From: Fonticula-like sp. SCN 57-25
Taxonomy: Eukaryota; Nucleariida; Rotosphaerida
Length of the DNA stretch: 64,000 nucleotides
Assembly (NCBI GenBank): GCA_001724245.1
Contig: MEDX01000010.1
Location: forward strand, 1 to 64,000
Reading direction: 5' to 3'
The position numbers and the translations under genes were made by a program. The notes under the pieces were generated by a model. The model saw only the letters and a program-made list of their open reading frames with translations. It had not been told where the DNA came from and ran no database searches. Of the stretch, positions 12,721-23,603 are shown piece after piece (position 1 is the first letter of the stretch; each line of letters starts with the position of its first letter).

Positions 12721-15022
12721 TCAGAAGCGCAGCCGCGCAATGTCGGCCGGCTGGAACTGGACGTGGAGCTGCAGGAACTGCTTGACCTCTGCGACGGTAA
12801 GCCGCCACGCGCCGCCGCCGCCGCTGCCGTTCACCGCGTGCGTCCCGTAAAACTCGTTCACTTCGCTGAGCGAGTCCAGGCTGAGCAGCGCACAGATCTG
12901 GAGCACGCGGGCGAGGCGGTCGCGCGCGCCGTACTGCGCAAAGTGGCCGACGAGCTGCCGCAGGCTACGGTCGAGAAGAAGCGAGCCCATCTGTTTGGCG
13001 GAAAGTGAGCAAAAAAAGTATGTGGCCAATGAACGCGTACGTGGTTGAAGCGGAGCTTGAGGATGGCGCGCTCGAGCTCCTTGGCAACGTAGTTGAGCGC
13101 AAGCCCGACCATGCGCGCATAATTTCCTTCTGTCAATCCATCCTAATTTCATTGGATTAGTTACCAAAATGTATGCGTTTGGCGTCCTGGCCTCATACCT
13201 GGAACTGACGCGCGGCCTTTGAATAGTCTGTGATAAACTTTGCGGCGAATGATTCGCGTGCGGCCGCCTCGTCGTACTCGTCGTCCGTGATGAGGAACTT
13301 TGCCTCCTTGAGCGACTCCTGGAGCGCCGCGCGGACGTCCGGCATAAACGCGTGCGCAAAGAGGTACTGGACTCCGTCGGCGAGCAGCTGCAGGACCGGC
13401 TCGGCGGCGTCCGAAAAGACGGCCAGGACCGACTCGATCTTTTGCCGCGCAACGCTGTCCTCGTCCATGGTTTCCACCACATGGCCCATGAGTTCGCTTT
13501 TGAGCTTTCCAACATACTCTGCGGCAACGTCGGCGTTGTTGAGGGTAATCATATTCCTGGCGCGGACCTCCTTGGTGTCCTCAAGCGCGTAGAGGGTGCT
13601 AAGCGCGCCGCGCAGCGCGCCGACAAAGTCGTCCTCGAACACGCGCGCGCTCACGTTGACCATGGCGCACAGCCCGTCGACGTCGGTGGTCGCCATGGCG
13701 CGCATCATGCACTTTTTGAAAATGTAAAAGGCGTCGTCGACGGCAGAGCTGGTGCGCGAGTCGGCGTCGCGCTCGTCGATCTGGAGCGCCTTTTCGACGC
13801 TGCGCCGCATAAAGAGCTCCTCGAGCGCAAGGTACTTTACGACGAGGTCCTGCAGCCGCTTGGCAAGCGGTGTCTCATTAGCCCAGCCAGCGGCGCCGAG
13901 CCGCATGGCACTGTGCTGGCGCGTGCCGGCGGCCACTTCGCGCTGCGCCGCCTTGTCCACGGCGATCTGGTCGAGCTGCTGCTGCATGCGGCCAGAAATA
14001 AAGTTGAGGAAAAGATGCGACCGCGCAATGATCTCGGCCAGGGAAACGAGAACAAGATCGAGCTCCTTCATGTCGGCGGGCGTCGGCGCGCGGCTGCTCA
14101 GCAGGCGGTCAACGCCAACGCGGTCCACAAAGGCGGTCGCCGTCCGGTCCATCTGCTTGTCCACGGTGCGCTGAAGGCGCTCAAGCAGCGTCAGCATGTG
14201 GCCGGGCGAGTAGTGCGTCTCAACAAGCGGCTCCTCCTCATCAATCACGTTTGCAACCTGCTCGTACAGCCGCGTCATAAACTCGGCGTACTGGGAGCCG
14301 CCGTTGGCCGTCCGCAGCTCGCCAAAGGACGCCTCAGCGCCTTGCTCCACGCGCGCGCCGAGGTAGTCCGCGTAGCGAAGCAGGCCCTCGGGCGCCATCC
14401 GCAAGAGCGGGAAGAGCTTGAAAAAGCGCACGACGCGATCCCCGTCGCCCTTGGAGGCCGCCTTTTGAAACTCGTCCACCAAGATCGTCCGTAGCTCCGT
14501 CTCAGCCTGCGTCATCACGTCCTCGCCCGCGGCGCCCGTCACGGGGCTCGCAAGCGCCATCCGCGCAAGCTTTGGGTCAAAGCTGCGGTAGCGGTGAATG
14601 TACACCGCCGCCGTCTCGTAGTTACCCGCCGAGATGGCGGGAAGCACGCCGGCAGCGCACGACTTTAGCTCGAGCACGTTCTCCACCTCGCCGATCGCAT
14701 CCTGCACGCGCGACTGCTCAACGTCCAATTGGCGCACCTTGGCGCTCACCGCCTCCGCCAGCTTGCTCGTCCCGACCACGGTCGACCGCAGCCGAGCGAC
14801 ATCGCCCAGGAGCAGCGCGAGGCGCGGCCGCAGGGCATCGAGCGTCTCGAGCTGAAGCTGCACGCCGTGGCGGCCGTGCAGATCCGAGTTAAGGTCGCGG
14901 TCAATCTCAATCTCGGCCTCCTCCACCTGTGCAAGCAGGCGCTGCACCTGCCCGAGGTCGGTGAGGCGGCGAAGATCGTCCACCGACAGCGCGTCCAGCC
15001 CTGACGCTGCCGCCGCCGCCAT
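12721..15022 (-). CDS. COG4: conserved oligomeric Golgi complex subunit 4
   Basis: Subunit of the COG tether for retrograde vesicles at the Golgi. Three exons: a long first exon (15022 to about 13200) and two short ones. The start MAAAAASGLDALSVDDLRRL at 15022 is preferred over an in-frame ATG farther upstream because homology begins there. Landmarks: SAKVRQLDVEQSRVQDAI, NYETAAVYIHRYRSFD, RVVRFFKLFPLLRMAPEGLL, VETHYSPGHMLTLLERLQ, SSAVDDAFYIFKKCMMRAM, MITLNNADVAAEYVGKLK and the C-terminal WRLTVAEVKQFLQLHVQF...ARLRF. These align through the whole length of animal COG4. It is divergent from the acetoacetyl-CoA synthetase gene, 252 bp away. Confidence 0.95.
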
Positions 15023-15274
15023 CTCAGAAGGATGTACACCCTGGTTTGTGTCACCGGTTGCCACTAAGAGTCTACCCGTATCTAGGTAGGTTGTTTTCGT
15101 CCCCCCGCTGTCATTTTGGGGTTTTGTGAGCTGACAGGCGTGGCGACCAATCACCTCGTGACGTCGGGCAGCAGGTGCGTGGCGCCATCCCGAGGGCAGT
15201 GTTGTTGCGACCCCCCCCCTTCTTTTCATACCCCTTGTCGACCGGAGGCGAGCGAGCCGACCAGCCTAGCGACC

Positions 15275-17433
15275 ATGACGGCGTCCGATGCAGCCCTGCT
15301 GGACAACCGCGTCATGTGGACGCCGCCGGCGAACCACGTGTCCCGCATGGACGAGTTCCGCGAGCGCGTCAATGCCAGTCACGGTTTGGCGATCGGTGCG
15401 CGATCTTGGGGCAATGCCGCCGCGCTGCAGCGATCTAACCCTCCTGCGGTCTAGCCAACTATGACGAGCTGTACGCGTGGTCGGTCGAGCACATTGGCGA
15501 CTTTTGGGCGGACGTCTGGCACTTCACTGACATGATCTCGTCGACGGGCTACAGCGCCGTGGTTGACGAAACGGCCAAGCCGGCCGATCTGCCAAAGTGG
15601 TTCGCCGGCGCGCGCCTTAACTACGCCGAGAACATGCTCTGGCGCGACGACGACGGCGTGGCGATCTACGCGACCGGTACGCCGCGCCTCCCTGCGCTGC
15701 TGTGCTCACGTGGCCATTGATGTTTGCAGACGAGAGCGGCGTTGTGACGCGCGTGACTTTTGCCGATCTGCGCGAGCGCGTCCGCCGGTGCGCGGCCGCA
15801 CTTCGCCGCGCCGGTATCCGCGTGGGCGACCGCGTTGTCGGTTACATTGCCAACTGCGCCGAGGCCGTTGTTGCAATGCTCGCCGCCACAAGCATTGGCG
15901 CGATTTGGTCGTCGACGTCACCCGACTTTGGCGTCAAGGGCGTCCTTGAGCGCTTCACGCAGATCGAGCCGCGCATCATCTTTTCTGTGAACGCCGTTCT
16001 GTACAATGGCAAGGTGTTTGACCACCTTGAGAAGCTGCGCGAGGTCGTCAGCGGCCTGTCGACCGTTGAGCGCGTTGTCGTCGTGCCGGTCGTTCCGTCG
16101 CACACGATGGACCTCTCGAGCATCCCGAACGGCATGTCGATGTCTGACTTTGAGCTGTCGGGCCGCTGCTCGGACGGCGGCTACCCGCCGCTCGAGTTTG
16201 AGCAGCTTCCGTTTGACCACCCCGGCTTTATCCTGTTCTCGTCGGGCACGACGGGCCACCCCAAGTGCATTGTGCACGCTGCTGCGGGCCCGCTGCTGCA
16301 GCACAAGAAGGAGCACATTATCCACGGCGACATGCGGCGGGACGATATTTTGTTCCAGTACACAACGGCCGGCTGGATGATGTGGAACTGGCTCGTGTCG
16401 GCGCTGTCAGTCGGCGCGAGCATTGTCCTCTACGACGGCTCGCCGCTGCGCCCGACGCCCGCGCACCTCTTCAAGCTCATTGACGAGCTCGGTATTACGA
16501 TGTACGGCACGAGCGCAAAGTTCCTTGCCTCGCTTGAGGAGCTCGGCTTCCACCCGAACGAGCACGCGTCGCTGGCGTCGCTCAAGGTGATTTACTCGAC
16601 CGGCTCGCCGCTCAAGCCCGAGTCGTACGACTATGTCTACACGCACATCAAGAGCAACGTGTGCCTTGCGAGCATCACTGGCGGCACCGACATTGTGAGT
16701 CTCTTTGCCGGCGGCAACACGACGCTGCCCGTCTACCGTGGCGAGGTGCAGTGCCGCAACCTTGGCATGAAGGTCGAGTGCTTTAGCGACGACGGCCTGC
16801 CGCTGATGGGCCAGCGCGGCGACCTTGTCTGCACGCGGCCCTTCCCGTGCCAGCCCGTCTTTTTCTGGAACGACCCCGACGGCAGCAAGTACACCAAGGC
16901 GTACTTTGCCGCCTTCCCGGGCGTCTGGTACCACGGCGACTTTCTCGTCATCAACCCGGTCACCGGCGGCGTCGTCATGCTCGGCAGGAGCGACGGCACG
17001 CTTAACCCGGGCGGTGTCCGCATCGGGTCGGCCGAGCTCTACAACCTCGTCGAGGCGTACGAGGAGGTCGCCGACTGCCTCGTCGTCGGGCAGCCGTGGC
17101 ACGACGACGAGCGCGTCGTCATGTTCCTCAAGATGGCCGGCGACAAGACCGTCTCGCGGGAACTCGTCGCGAGGCTAAAGGACCATATCAGGAAAGAGCT
17201 CTCGCCGAGGCACGTCCCGTCGTTCATCCTCCCAATCTCGGACATTCCCGTACGAACTTTTCAAGATATGTTTTGCCCTGCTAACTGTGGTATGGACACA
17301 GTACACAATCAATGGGAAAAAGGTCGAGGTGGCCGTCAAGCGCATTCTCGGCGGGGAGACGATCGTCCCGAGCGGCGCCATCGCCAACCCAGAGGCCCTC
17401 AGGCTGTACGAGAACATTCCCGAGCTGCAGTAG
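15275..17433 (+). CDS. AACS: acetoacetyl-CoA synthetase
   Basis: Cytosolic ANL-superfamily ligase activating acetoacetate to acetoacetyl-CoA for sterol and fatty-acid synthesis. Four exons: [18 protein letters not shown] at 15275; then [20 protein letters not shown]; the main exon from [20 protein letters not shown]; and a last exon [19 protein letters not shown] ending at 17433. Adenylation motifs are intact: P-loop [54 protein letters not shown], and hinge [20 protein letters not shown]. The catalytic lysine lies in the last exon (NGKK). About 640 residues, normal for the family. The N-terminal ACAS_N segment [16 protein letters not shown] is typical. Donors GTGCGC, GTACGC and GTACGA. Confidence 0.95.
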
Positions 17434-17813
17434 GGCGCGCGGGCTAGATTATTAGAGCAGGTGATGGAGGACATTCAGGCGTATTCGTGTAACGTTCGAG
17501 TCGGGATTGATTAATTAAGTCGACAGAGACACTTTTTATTTTCGCTTTCAAGAGTTTTGTTGTGACGTTTGTTTTGATGTTGCATTGTCGCAATAACATA
17601 GATTTACGTGATTGAGGAGACAATGGTAGGCAATGGGTCGTACAGATAATAACTGTATTCTCGAAAGTAGTCTGCCGAGGCTGACCATCCATACAAAGCA
17701 TATATAAACTCGCGCCTGCCAGCCAAATCCCAGCTCGGCAGCAGCGGAAAAGTACACGATATCATACACATAAAGCGCCTCTCGTCACGCGCGCTGTACA
17801 CCACCTCTTTGCT
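17434..17813. other. convergent intergenic region
   Basis: 380 bp between the stop codons of the convergent AACS and NagA-like genes. AT-rich; no ORF supported by homology or splice sites. Confidence 0.5.
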
Positions 17814-19214
17814 CTACTTTTGCGCCGCTCCCTTCCCGCCGGCCGCCGGGGTGACCCATACGAGCTCCCCCCTGAGATACGTCGCCTTGACCTGCAGGTC
17901 GTCGTCGAGCAGCACAAAGTCGGCGTCGGCGCCCTCGTTGAGCGTCCCCTTCTTGTCTGCGATGCCGAGCGCGCGCGCCGGGTGGAGCGTGCACGCGTTG
18001 AGCGCCGCGGCGGTGGACCCGACGGCGTCGCGGTAGTTTCGCACGCAGACGTCCATTGGCGCGACGTTGCCGGCGAGGATGTTTGCGCCGTTGAGCAGCA
18101 CGCGGTCGTCCAGGACGCGCACGACGGCGTCGCCAAGCTGGTGCGTGCCGGGTTCGAGGCCCATCGCGGCGGTGGCACCGGTGACCAGGACGGCGCCGCC
18201 GGGGTGCGCACTGTGCGCCATCTTGAGCATCGTCGGGTGGACGTGGAGGTTGTCGGCCACGACGGTGTAATATGGGCGCGTGCACGAGGAGGCGCCGCTG
18301 CCGAGGAGGCCGGCCGTGCCGGGGTCCTGGACGGGGCGCTGCACAGAGCGTGAGACAAGGAAAAAGGGACCAAAAGGAAAAGCAAAATGGATAAAGAACA
18401 TCACAGACTCATCAAAGAAAACACAAACATTTAAATGCCATTAACGTACGCGTGCGAGCGAGTCAAAAATGTTTGTGACGAGCGAGACGCCCTGCGCGAC
18501 GGCGCGCTCCGCCTCCGCGACTGACGCGTCCGAGTGACCCGCGGCAACAATGACATTCCTCGCGCGGAGCTCTGGAATGATCCCCATCGCGCCGCTCACC
18601 TCTGGCGCCAGTGTCACCACACGCACATCCTCGAGCGATCCCTAAATAGCCGTCAGCCATTGAATGCGAGTAGCCACTGTACGTACGCCGTAGACGTCGT
18701 AGAGGCTCACAAGCCCCTTTTCGAGTGATGTGACGGGCGCCTTTTCCGGGAAGCCGTTGGTGACGCTGACAAATGGCCCGTCGAGGTGGACGCCAAGGAG
18801 CTCCGCGGCCTGGGGCGAACCGGGCGACTTGCGTGCGGCGCTGAACACCGGCAGCAGGCGACGGTACGCAGCGGGCGACGTCGAACGGATAGTCGCGACG
18901 TACGCCGTCACGCCGTGCGCGAGCAGATCGAGCGACAGGAACGGGAGGATCGCAGAGACGCTCTCGGGCGTCGACGAAAAGTCAACCCCGAACGAGCCCC
19001 CGACATCGAGATCGATGAAGCCGGGCGCGACGATCAGGCCGTCGCAGTTGATCTTGACGTCGGCGCTGCGGCGGTGCGCGTAAAAGTGCTTCTGCGCGTC
19101 AATGAAGCGGCCGTCCTGGATCCACAGATCCTGCTTGGCAAGTGCGTCTTCCCGAAGCACGCGGCAGTTGGTCAGCTGAATGATGCGGCCGCCAGAGAAG
19201 GGCGGCGGTGCCAT
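17814..19214 (-). CDS. NagA/AMDHD2-like N-acetylglucosamine-6-phosphate deacetylase, catalytic residues altered
   Basis: Amidohydrolase-superfamily protein clearly related to GlcNAc-6-P deacetylase: IIQLTNCRVLREDALAKQDL, VAPGFIDLDVGGSFGVDFSS, HLDGPF, VRVVTLAPEVSGAMGIIPEL, VAAGHSDAS, ADNLHVHPTML, NVAPMDVCVRNYRDAVGS, LHPARALGIADKKGTLNEGA, DADFVLLDDDLQVKATYLRG. Three exons, donors GTACGT. Key positions differ from active enzymes. The metal-ligand Glu of HxEGP is Asp (HLDGP). The metal-ligand His of THxxNA is Asn (VTNIFDSL). The catalytic Asp of VTDA is Gly (VTGATAAMG). The AGHS His and the DGxHV His remain. It is therefore probably inactive as a deacetylase or has changed chemistry. In-frame ATGs at 19322 and 19424 could add an N-terminal extension; 19214 is chosen because homology starts there. 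Confidence 0.88.
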
Positions 19215-19627
19215 GTGCGTGGGGGGAAGCGCACGGGGGGATACAGAGCGGTTCAGCGGGGTATAGAGTGGGAGCTGAGTGGGGAAAGAGAGATGCGTCG
19301 GGGCCGACCGCGTGGACGCCATGCGCGCCACCTTGCGCGGATGGGAAGCGGAATCGTCCTCACCGCCGATTAGTAAAAGCTGAGCTGTTGTCGCGTCGAT
19401 CCCGGGAGCGTGGCTACGAAGCACCGGTGGAGGCGCACCGGCGGGCCGCGTGCGCGCGGCGGCGGTGGCGGCAAGTTATCCAGCCTCGCGGATTTCGCCT
19501 CGCGTCTTGTGCAACAACGCGCTTTGCCGCGACACGCGCACCAATCAAGTATGCGTATTTTCGAAACGGACCAATCATGTATTAGAGTCCAGATCCTGTC
19601 AACTCCGCTTCCGAAGCTCACCACGTC
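19215..19627. promoter_or_regulatory. divergent intergenic region (NagA-like / STIMATE-like)
   Basis: 413 bp between divergent start codons, so presumed to hold both promoters. Part of it is open in the NagA frame (up to 19424) and may instead be coding. No specific element recognised. Confidence 0.4.
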
Positions 19628-20494
19628 ATGGCCGAGCCGACGGAGGGCATGGACTTTCCCGAGGAGCTGGCGGGGTGCACCCTGCTGGGATCCTTCGGGA
19701 TACTGCTCCAGATGGGCCTGGGGCTCATTGCGCTTTCGACGCTGCTGTGTACGTGAAAGGGTGGCTGCCATTTTTTCCGCGAAAGCTCATGTTTATTCTA
19801 GTGAAGCGGCATCGCGAGCGGCCGCGGCGACCGCTCCGAGTGTGGCTCTATGACGCCTCCAAGCAGGCAATCGCCCAGGCGGTCATTCATTTTTTGAGCA
19901 TATTGCTTGCGATGGGGCTGGGCGTGCGCGAGCGCCACGGCGTCCAGGACATGTGCGTGTGGTACTTTTTAAACATCATGCTCGACACGACCATTGGCGT
20001 ACTGCTCCTCGCCGGCTTCCACGCCATCGTGCGCGCCATCGCGAAACGCAAGCAGATCAAGTCGCTGGAAAGCGGCAATTATGGCAAGCCCCCGCGGCTC
20101 TCCATCTGGGCGATCCAGCTTGTCGTGTTCATCTTTAATATCGCGTTGGTAAAGGTGCGTCAGGGCCGTTTTCTTTTGCAAAGCTGCATCCTAACGCGCC
20201 GTGCAGCTCACAATTGGGTTAATTCTGTGGCTTTTCCCGAAAATCGGCCTTTGGACGTCGGACCTCTTTGAGCCGCTCAAGGGCCACCCCAACGTTGAGC
20301 TGACTATCGTAATGGTCGTTGTGCCCTTTGTCATGAACGTCTTTCAGTTCTGGGCCATCGACGCCGTCATCAAGGACCCGAACGCCGACGGCGATGGGTA
20401 CCGCAGCCGCAGGCACGGTTACTACGATGACCCGGAGGACGGCGACGTGTTTATGCTGTCGGAGAATGCGTACGGCATCGATGCCGAGCTTTAA
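19628..20494 (+). CDS. STIMATE/TMEM110 (yeast YPL162C-like) multi-pass membrane protein
   Basis: Three exons, about 250 residues. In animals STIMATE is an ER protein that promotes STIM activation and ER-plasma membrane junctions; fungi have a vacuolar homologue. Start MAEPTEGMDFPEELAGCTLL at 19628. SFGILLQMGLGLIALSTLLLK matches the first helix of human STIMATE, and the first splice (GTACGTGAAA...TTTATTCTAG) restores the family block LLLKRHRERPRRPLRVWLYD followed by ASKQAIAQAVIHF. Next come CVWYFLNIMLDTTIGVLLLA and an AIQLVVFIFNIALVK helix. After a second intron the last exon gives LTIGLILWLF, PNVELTIVMVVVPFVMNVFQ and FWAIDAVIKD, then an acidic cytosolic tail ending AYGIDAEL. Four or five membrane segments. 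Confidence 0.9.
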
Positions 20495-20659
20495 CTGTCG
20501 CATCGATCCGCTGTTGGTTTGCCCTGCTTTTCGCTTATATTGTTGAGTTGTAATTCAAATTTCTGCACAAATATGGACCCTTAATAGATGTATAAAACCA
20601 TGTGCGAAATGAACGTGTAAACACCCTCTATTAATCTAAACTGAGAGATATTGGCGCGA

Positions 20660-21518
20660 TTACAGCTTGCCGGCAGCCGCCACCTGCTCCTTCCAGTAGA
20701 TCTCCCACATGTGGTCAAAGATGATGGTGTAGCCGGTGGGGAGAGCGTGAATGCAGTCGCGCATGAGACTAGGGTGGGGGTTAGCGGTGCGATGCCATGA
20801 AAAATGCGCGTACTCGGCGGGGGAGAAGTAGTCAACGTTCGGGTACGGGCCGGGGATCACGTCGGGCTGGGACGCCTGCATCGTGCCGAGCATGTTCAGG
20901 GCAACGTGCGACTCGGGGTAGTACTCATGGACACCCTATAAATGGAATGGTACACTTTGTTTAGCGACGATATCAACGCGCACGCGGGGAACGCACCTCG
21001 ACGTAGTCGTACTGGAGGCGGAACATTTCGTTGTTGAAGCACGCGGTGGTGTTGCACCACGGGATGAGCACCTTGCCGGCCGTCCTGCAGCCCACGGACA
21101 TTTCAAAGTTGACGATGTCGTAGCCGAACTGGACGATCTGGATCGTGGGATCGTACTCGACGAGGCGGTCGACAAAGATGCGCGTGTTGTTGATGGCGTC
21201 CTCCAAAATAGTCTCGATGGGGCGGCCAAGGGCAAGCTCGAAAATGGCGTCGTTGCCGCCAATGGAAAGCCAGACCCACTTGCAGTCGGGGTTCTCCTTC
21301 ACCATGTCGACGAGCGAGTCGGGATCGCGAGCCCAGAAGCGAGCAGTGGTGCCGCCGATGGCGCCGTTGTAAACGTCAATGTCGACACCGCGCTTGGTAA
21401 ACATCTCCTGGAGCTGGGTGCCAGCAAGGGCTCCCCACGAGTCGCCAAACACGACAACCTCGGCGGCGAGCGCCGCGGACGCCAGCAGGACCACAAGAAC
21501 CACGCTCCTCTTGAACAT
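20660..21518 (-). CDS. secreted SGNH/GDSL-type hydrolase
   Basis: Three exons, about 250 residues. Signal peptide MFKRSVVLVVLLASAALA, cleavage before AEVV. Catalytic blocks: VVFGDSWG (nucleophile Ser), the oxyanion Gly in GGTTARFWA, WLSIGGNDAIFE (Asn of GxND), and DCIHALPTGY as the D-x-x-H block near the C-terminus. Several N-glycosylation sites (NNT, CNTT). Introns have GTGCGT and GTACGC donors. Probably an extracellular or lysosomal esterase or lipase; substrate unknown. The gene lies convergent to the STIMATE-like gene, 165 bp away. Confidence 0.85.
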
Positions 21519-21740
21519 TGTCGCGGGTGGGCAATGGTGGAGCACGAAACAAAAAACATCCGTCGGATCGCCACGTGGCCTCGATCGCGGTGGGTCTCGA
21601 GGTCACGCAGGGCTATACATGCCTACGGCCATAATGGTGGCCATAATGAAGCATTAAAGGCTGTATTCAAGGCTACATTAATCAAGGCTACATTGATGTG
21701 ATGCGATACATGGTATGTCGGAATTAAGACACAAGAAGAC

Positions 21741-21741
21741 N
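21741..21741. other. undetermined base
   Basis: Single N in the intergenic region between the SGNH and DUF1214-like genes. It does not touch a coding exon. Confidence 1.
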
Positions 21742-21800
21742 AAGACGATGATGACCAAAGGGGCTAAATAAATGTCAAAGTTGGTGTGCTAAAGAGGCGT

Positions 21801-23129
21801 CTAGAGCTTGGGCTTGACCGCCTGGAACACACGCTCCGTCTGGCCCTTGACCGCGCGCACCGTCGTGCGCTGCACCTCCCATTGGGGCTCGGGCAGATCC
21901 CTGTTGGGCAGCAGCTCGCGCGTGAGCACGTAGACCCCTGCATGAATATGGTTAGAAACGCATGTGAAATGCCGACTGCGCACTGTTGTGGCCGGTCGAG
22001 TCGAGCCAGTTCTTGTGGCCAGGGTCAACGCTGCTGACCACGTACTCAAAGGTGCCGTCCCGGCGGCAGGCCGTGTTGGTGAACTTGAGGAAGGTGGTCG
22101 AGCGGACGTAGTCGAGCGACTCGAGCCAGCGGTTGTACACGCAGATGCCAAAGTAGCGGCACTTTGGCATTTTTCTGCCACAAAAAGGTCAGCAAAGGAA
22201 AGTAATACGCAACGGAACGCACCCGCGGATGACAATGGCCGGCGCGTCGAGCGGGTCCGAGCTCTGCTCGTTGACGAGGTCGTCAAAGTACGCGACCATG
22301 TAGCGGTTGTCGAGCGTCGGGAAGAGCTGCGTGCCGTCGCCGCACATAAAGGTGCCGTTCGCCATCTGGCTAAAGGCCTCGTGCGCCTTGATCGTGTTGC
22401 TGATCGTAGAGTCCATGTACGCGCGCGCGAGCTCGGTGCCGCGGCCCAAAAAGTTTTCGCCGAACGTGGTCACAAGAACATCTCCGGCATCGAGCAGGCG
22501 CTCGATGTAGATCTTGATGGGCGCCTCGCGGGTGCGGTCCGAAAAGTACTGGCGGCAAATGATGCTCGTCTCGTCGCCGTGGCCGCGAAGGATCGTCTTC
22601 TGGCGGAGCGCCGGCGGCAGCGTCGAGATATCCTCGGCCGTGACAATCAGCTCAAACTCGCCGCGGCGGTTGCGCGGAATGTTCTCGTCAGAGAGATTGT
22701 GACCGGGAAGGCCCTGCGAGCGGTACAGCTGGATGCCCATGTACAGCGTCTTCCTCGGGATCACGCCCCAGATACGGTAGCGGCGGCCGCTCTGCGTACA
22801 CGTCAGCTACTCAGTTAAAGCGGCATGCCCCATACCTTGAGCAGGAGGTTGGAGCGGAGGTAGTCCGTGTCGGGCGAGTCGAAAAACACCTTGCGGTTGT
22901 ACGCCACTGTGTTGCGAAAGTGGGGCTGATCAGGGTTCCAGTTCTCAATGTAATTCTCGGCGGCGGACGCCAGGATACGGAGGAGGAAGCGGCGGCCTTC
23001 GGCACGATCGAGAGAGTCCTTAACTTCATCAAGGATCTTCATCCAATGCTGGAGTGTGTGCGAGATCACCTGAATGTTCCTGCCATCCGGGGCCTTGGGT
23101 TCCGCGGCCAGCTTGACAACGGTCGTCAT
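21801..23129 (-). CDS. DUF1214-like protein
   Basis: About five exons from the ATG at 23129 (MTTVVKLAAEPKAPDGRNIQ) to the stop at 21801. The central exon YRIWGVIPRKTLYMGIQLYR, then GEFELIVTAEDI, CRQYFSDRTREAPIKIYIER and LLDAGDV, resembles DUF1214 proteins of actinobacteria and proteobacteria (a YRISG strand, an FEIVLS strand, a RQYF-D-W segment, then IER). The later GHKNWLDSTGH matches the family's GHPNWLDTAGH C-terminal block. The N-terminal WMKILDEVKDSLDRAEGRRF is an alpha-helical lead. No signal peptide. Function of the family is not established. Introns are typical of this genome, so the gene is resident even if its ancestor was bacterial. Confidence 0.72.
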
Positions 23130-23603
23130 GGTGGCAGAGGGATCGAAGTGGGGGTGTTGCTAGGATGACGAGTTCGTCTGATTTTGATGCTGTTTTGATT
23201 TTGTGGGACAATTTCCAAACCAACCCCTGACCGACCAAAACCGACCGAGACCGACCGAGACCGACTGTTTGTTTTGAGTTGTCGACGGTCCTTGGGCATC
23301 ATCGACACCAGTGCATCCTAGCGCAGGAGTACCACTGGGGCCGACGTAGTCTAGGAGCCATCGTTCGCTGCCAGGCCTACCATCACACGCATCTGTCTTG
23401 GGTACGCTGGCGGGCGGATGCGCTTGGGTGTGGGGCGCGAATGGATGGTCCGATGGTGGATGGAATGTTGGATGGCTGGGTGTCCGATTTGACCGTTGGG
23501 CGGAGGCATTTGATTAGGTCAACTGACGCTTTGCTCGCTTTTTCTTGTTGTGCCGTGTGCGCTTGCAGCTTGGTATTCTGCTCAAGTATAGTACGCGGTT
23601 AAA
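23130..23603. promoter_or_regulatory. divergent intergenic region with GACCGA-type short repeats
   Basis: 474 bp between divergent ATGs (DUF1214-like and PP2A-A). At about 23227-23265 the sequence is built from repeated ACCGA/GACCGA units, and at 23440-23480 from GATGG/TGGATG units. Presumed bidirectional promoter; no named site recognised. Confidence 0.45.

Noticed and set aside
13352-14494. A 380-codon plus-strand frame inside COG4
   Set aside because: Antisense of a full-length COG4 exon with unmistakable homology; composition is Arg/His/Leu-rich as expected for a shadow frame.
17485-17515. GTTCGAGTCGGGA resembling a tRNA B box
   Set aside because: No matching A box, no cloverleaf stems and no acceptor pairing could be drawn around it.
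23227-23270. GACCGA-type repeats, considered as a CRISPR-like or satellite array
   Set aside because: Units are only 5-6 nt with no spacers; simple sequence in a promoter region of a eukaryote.
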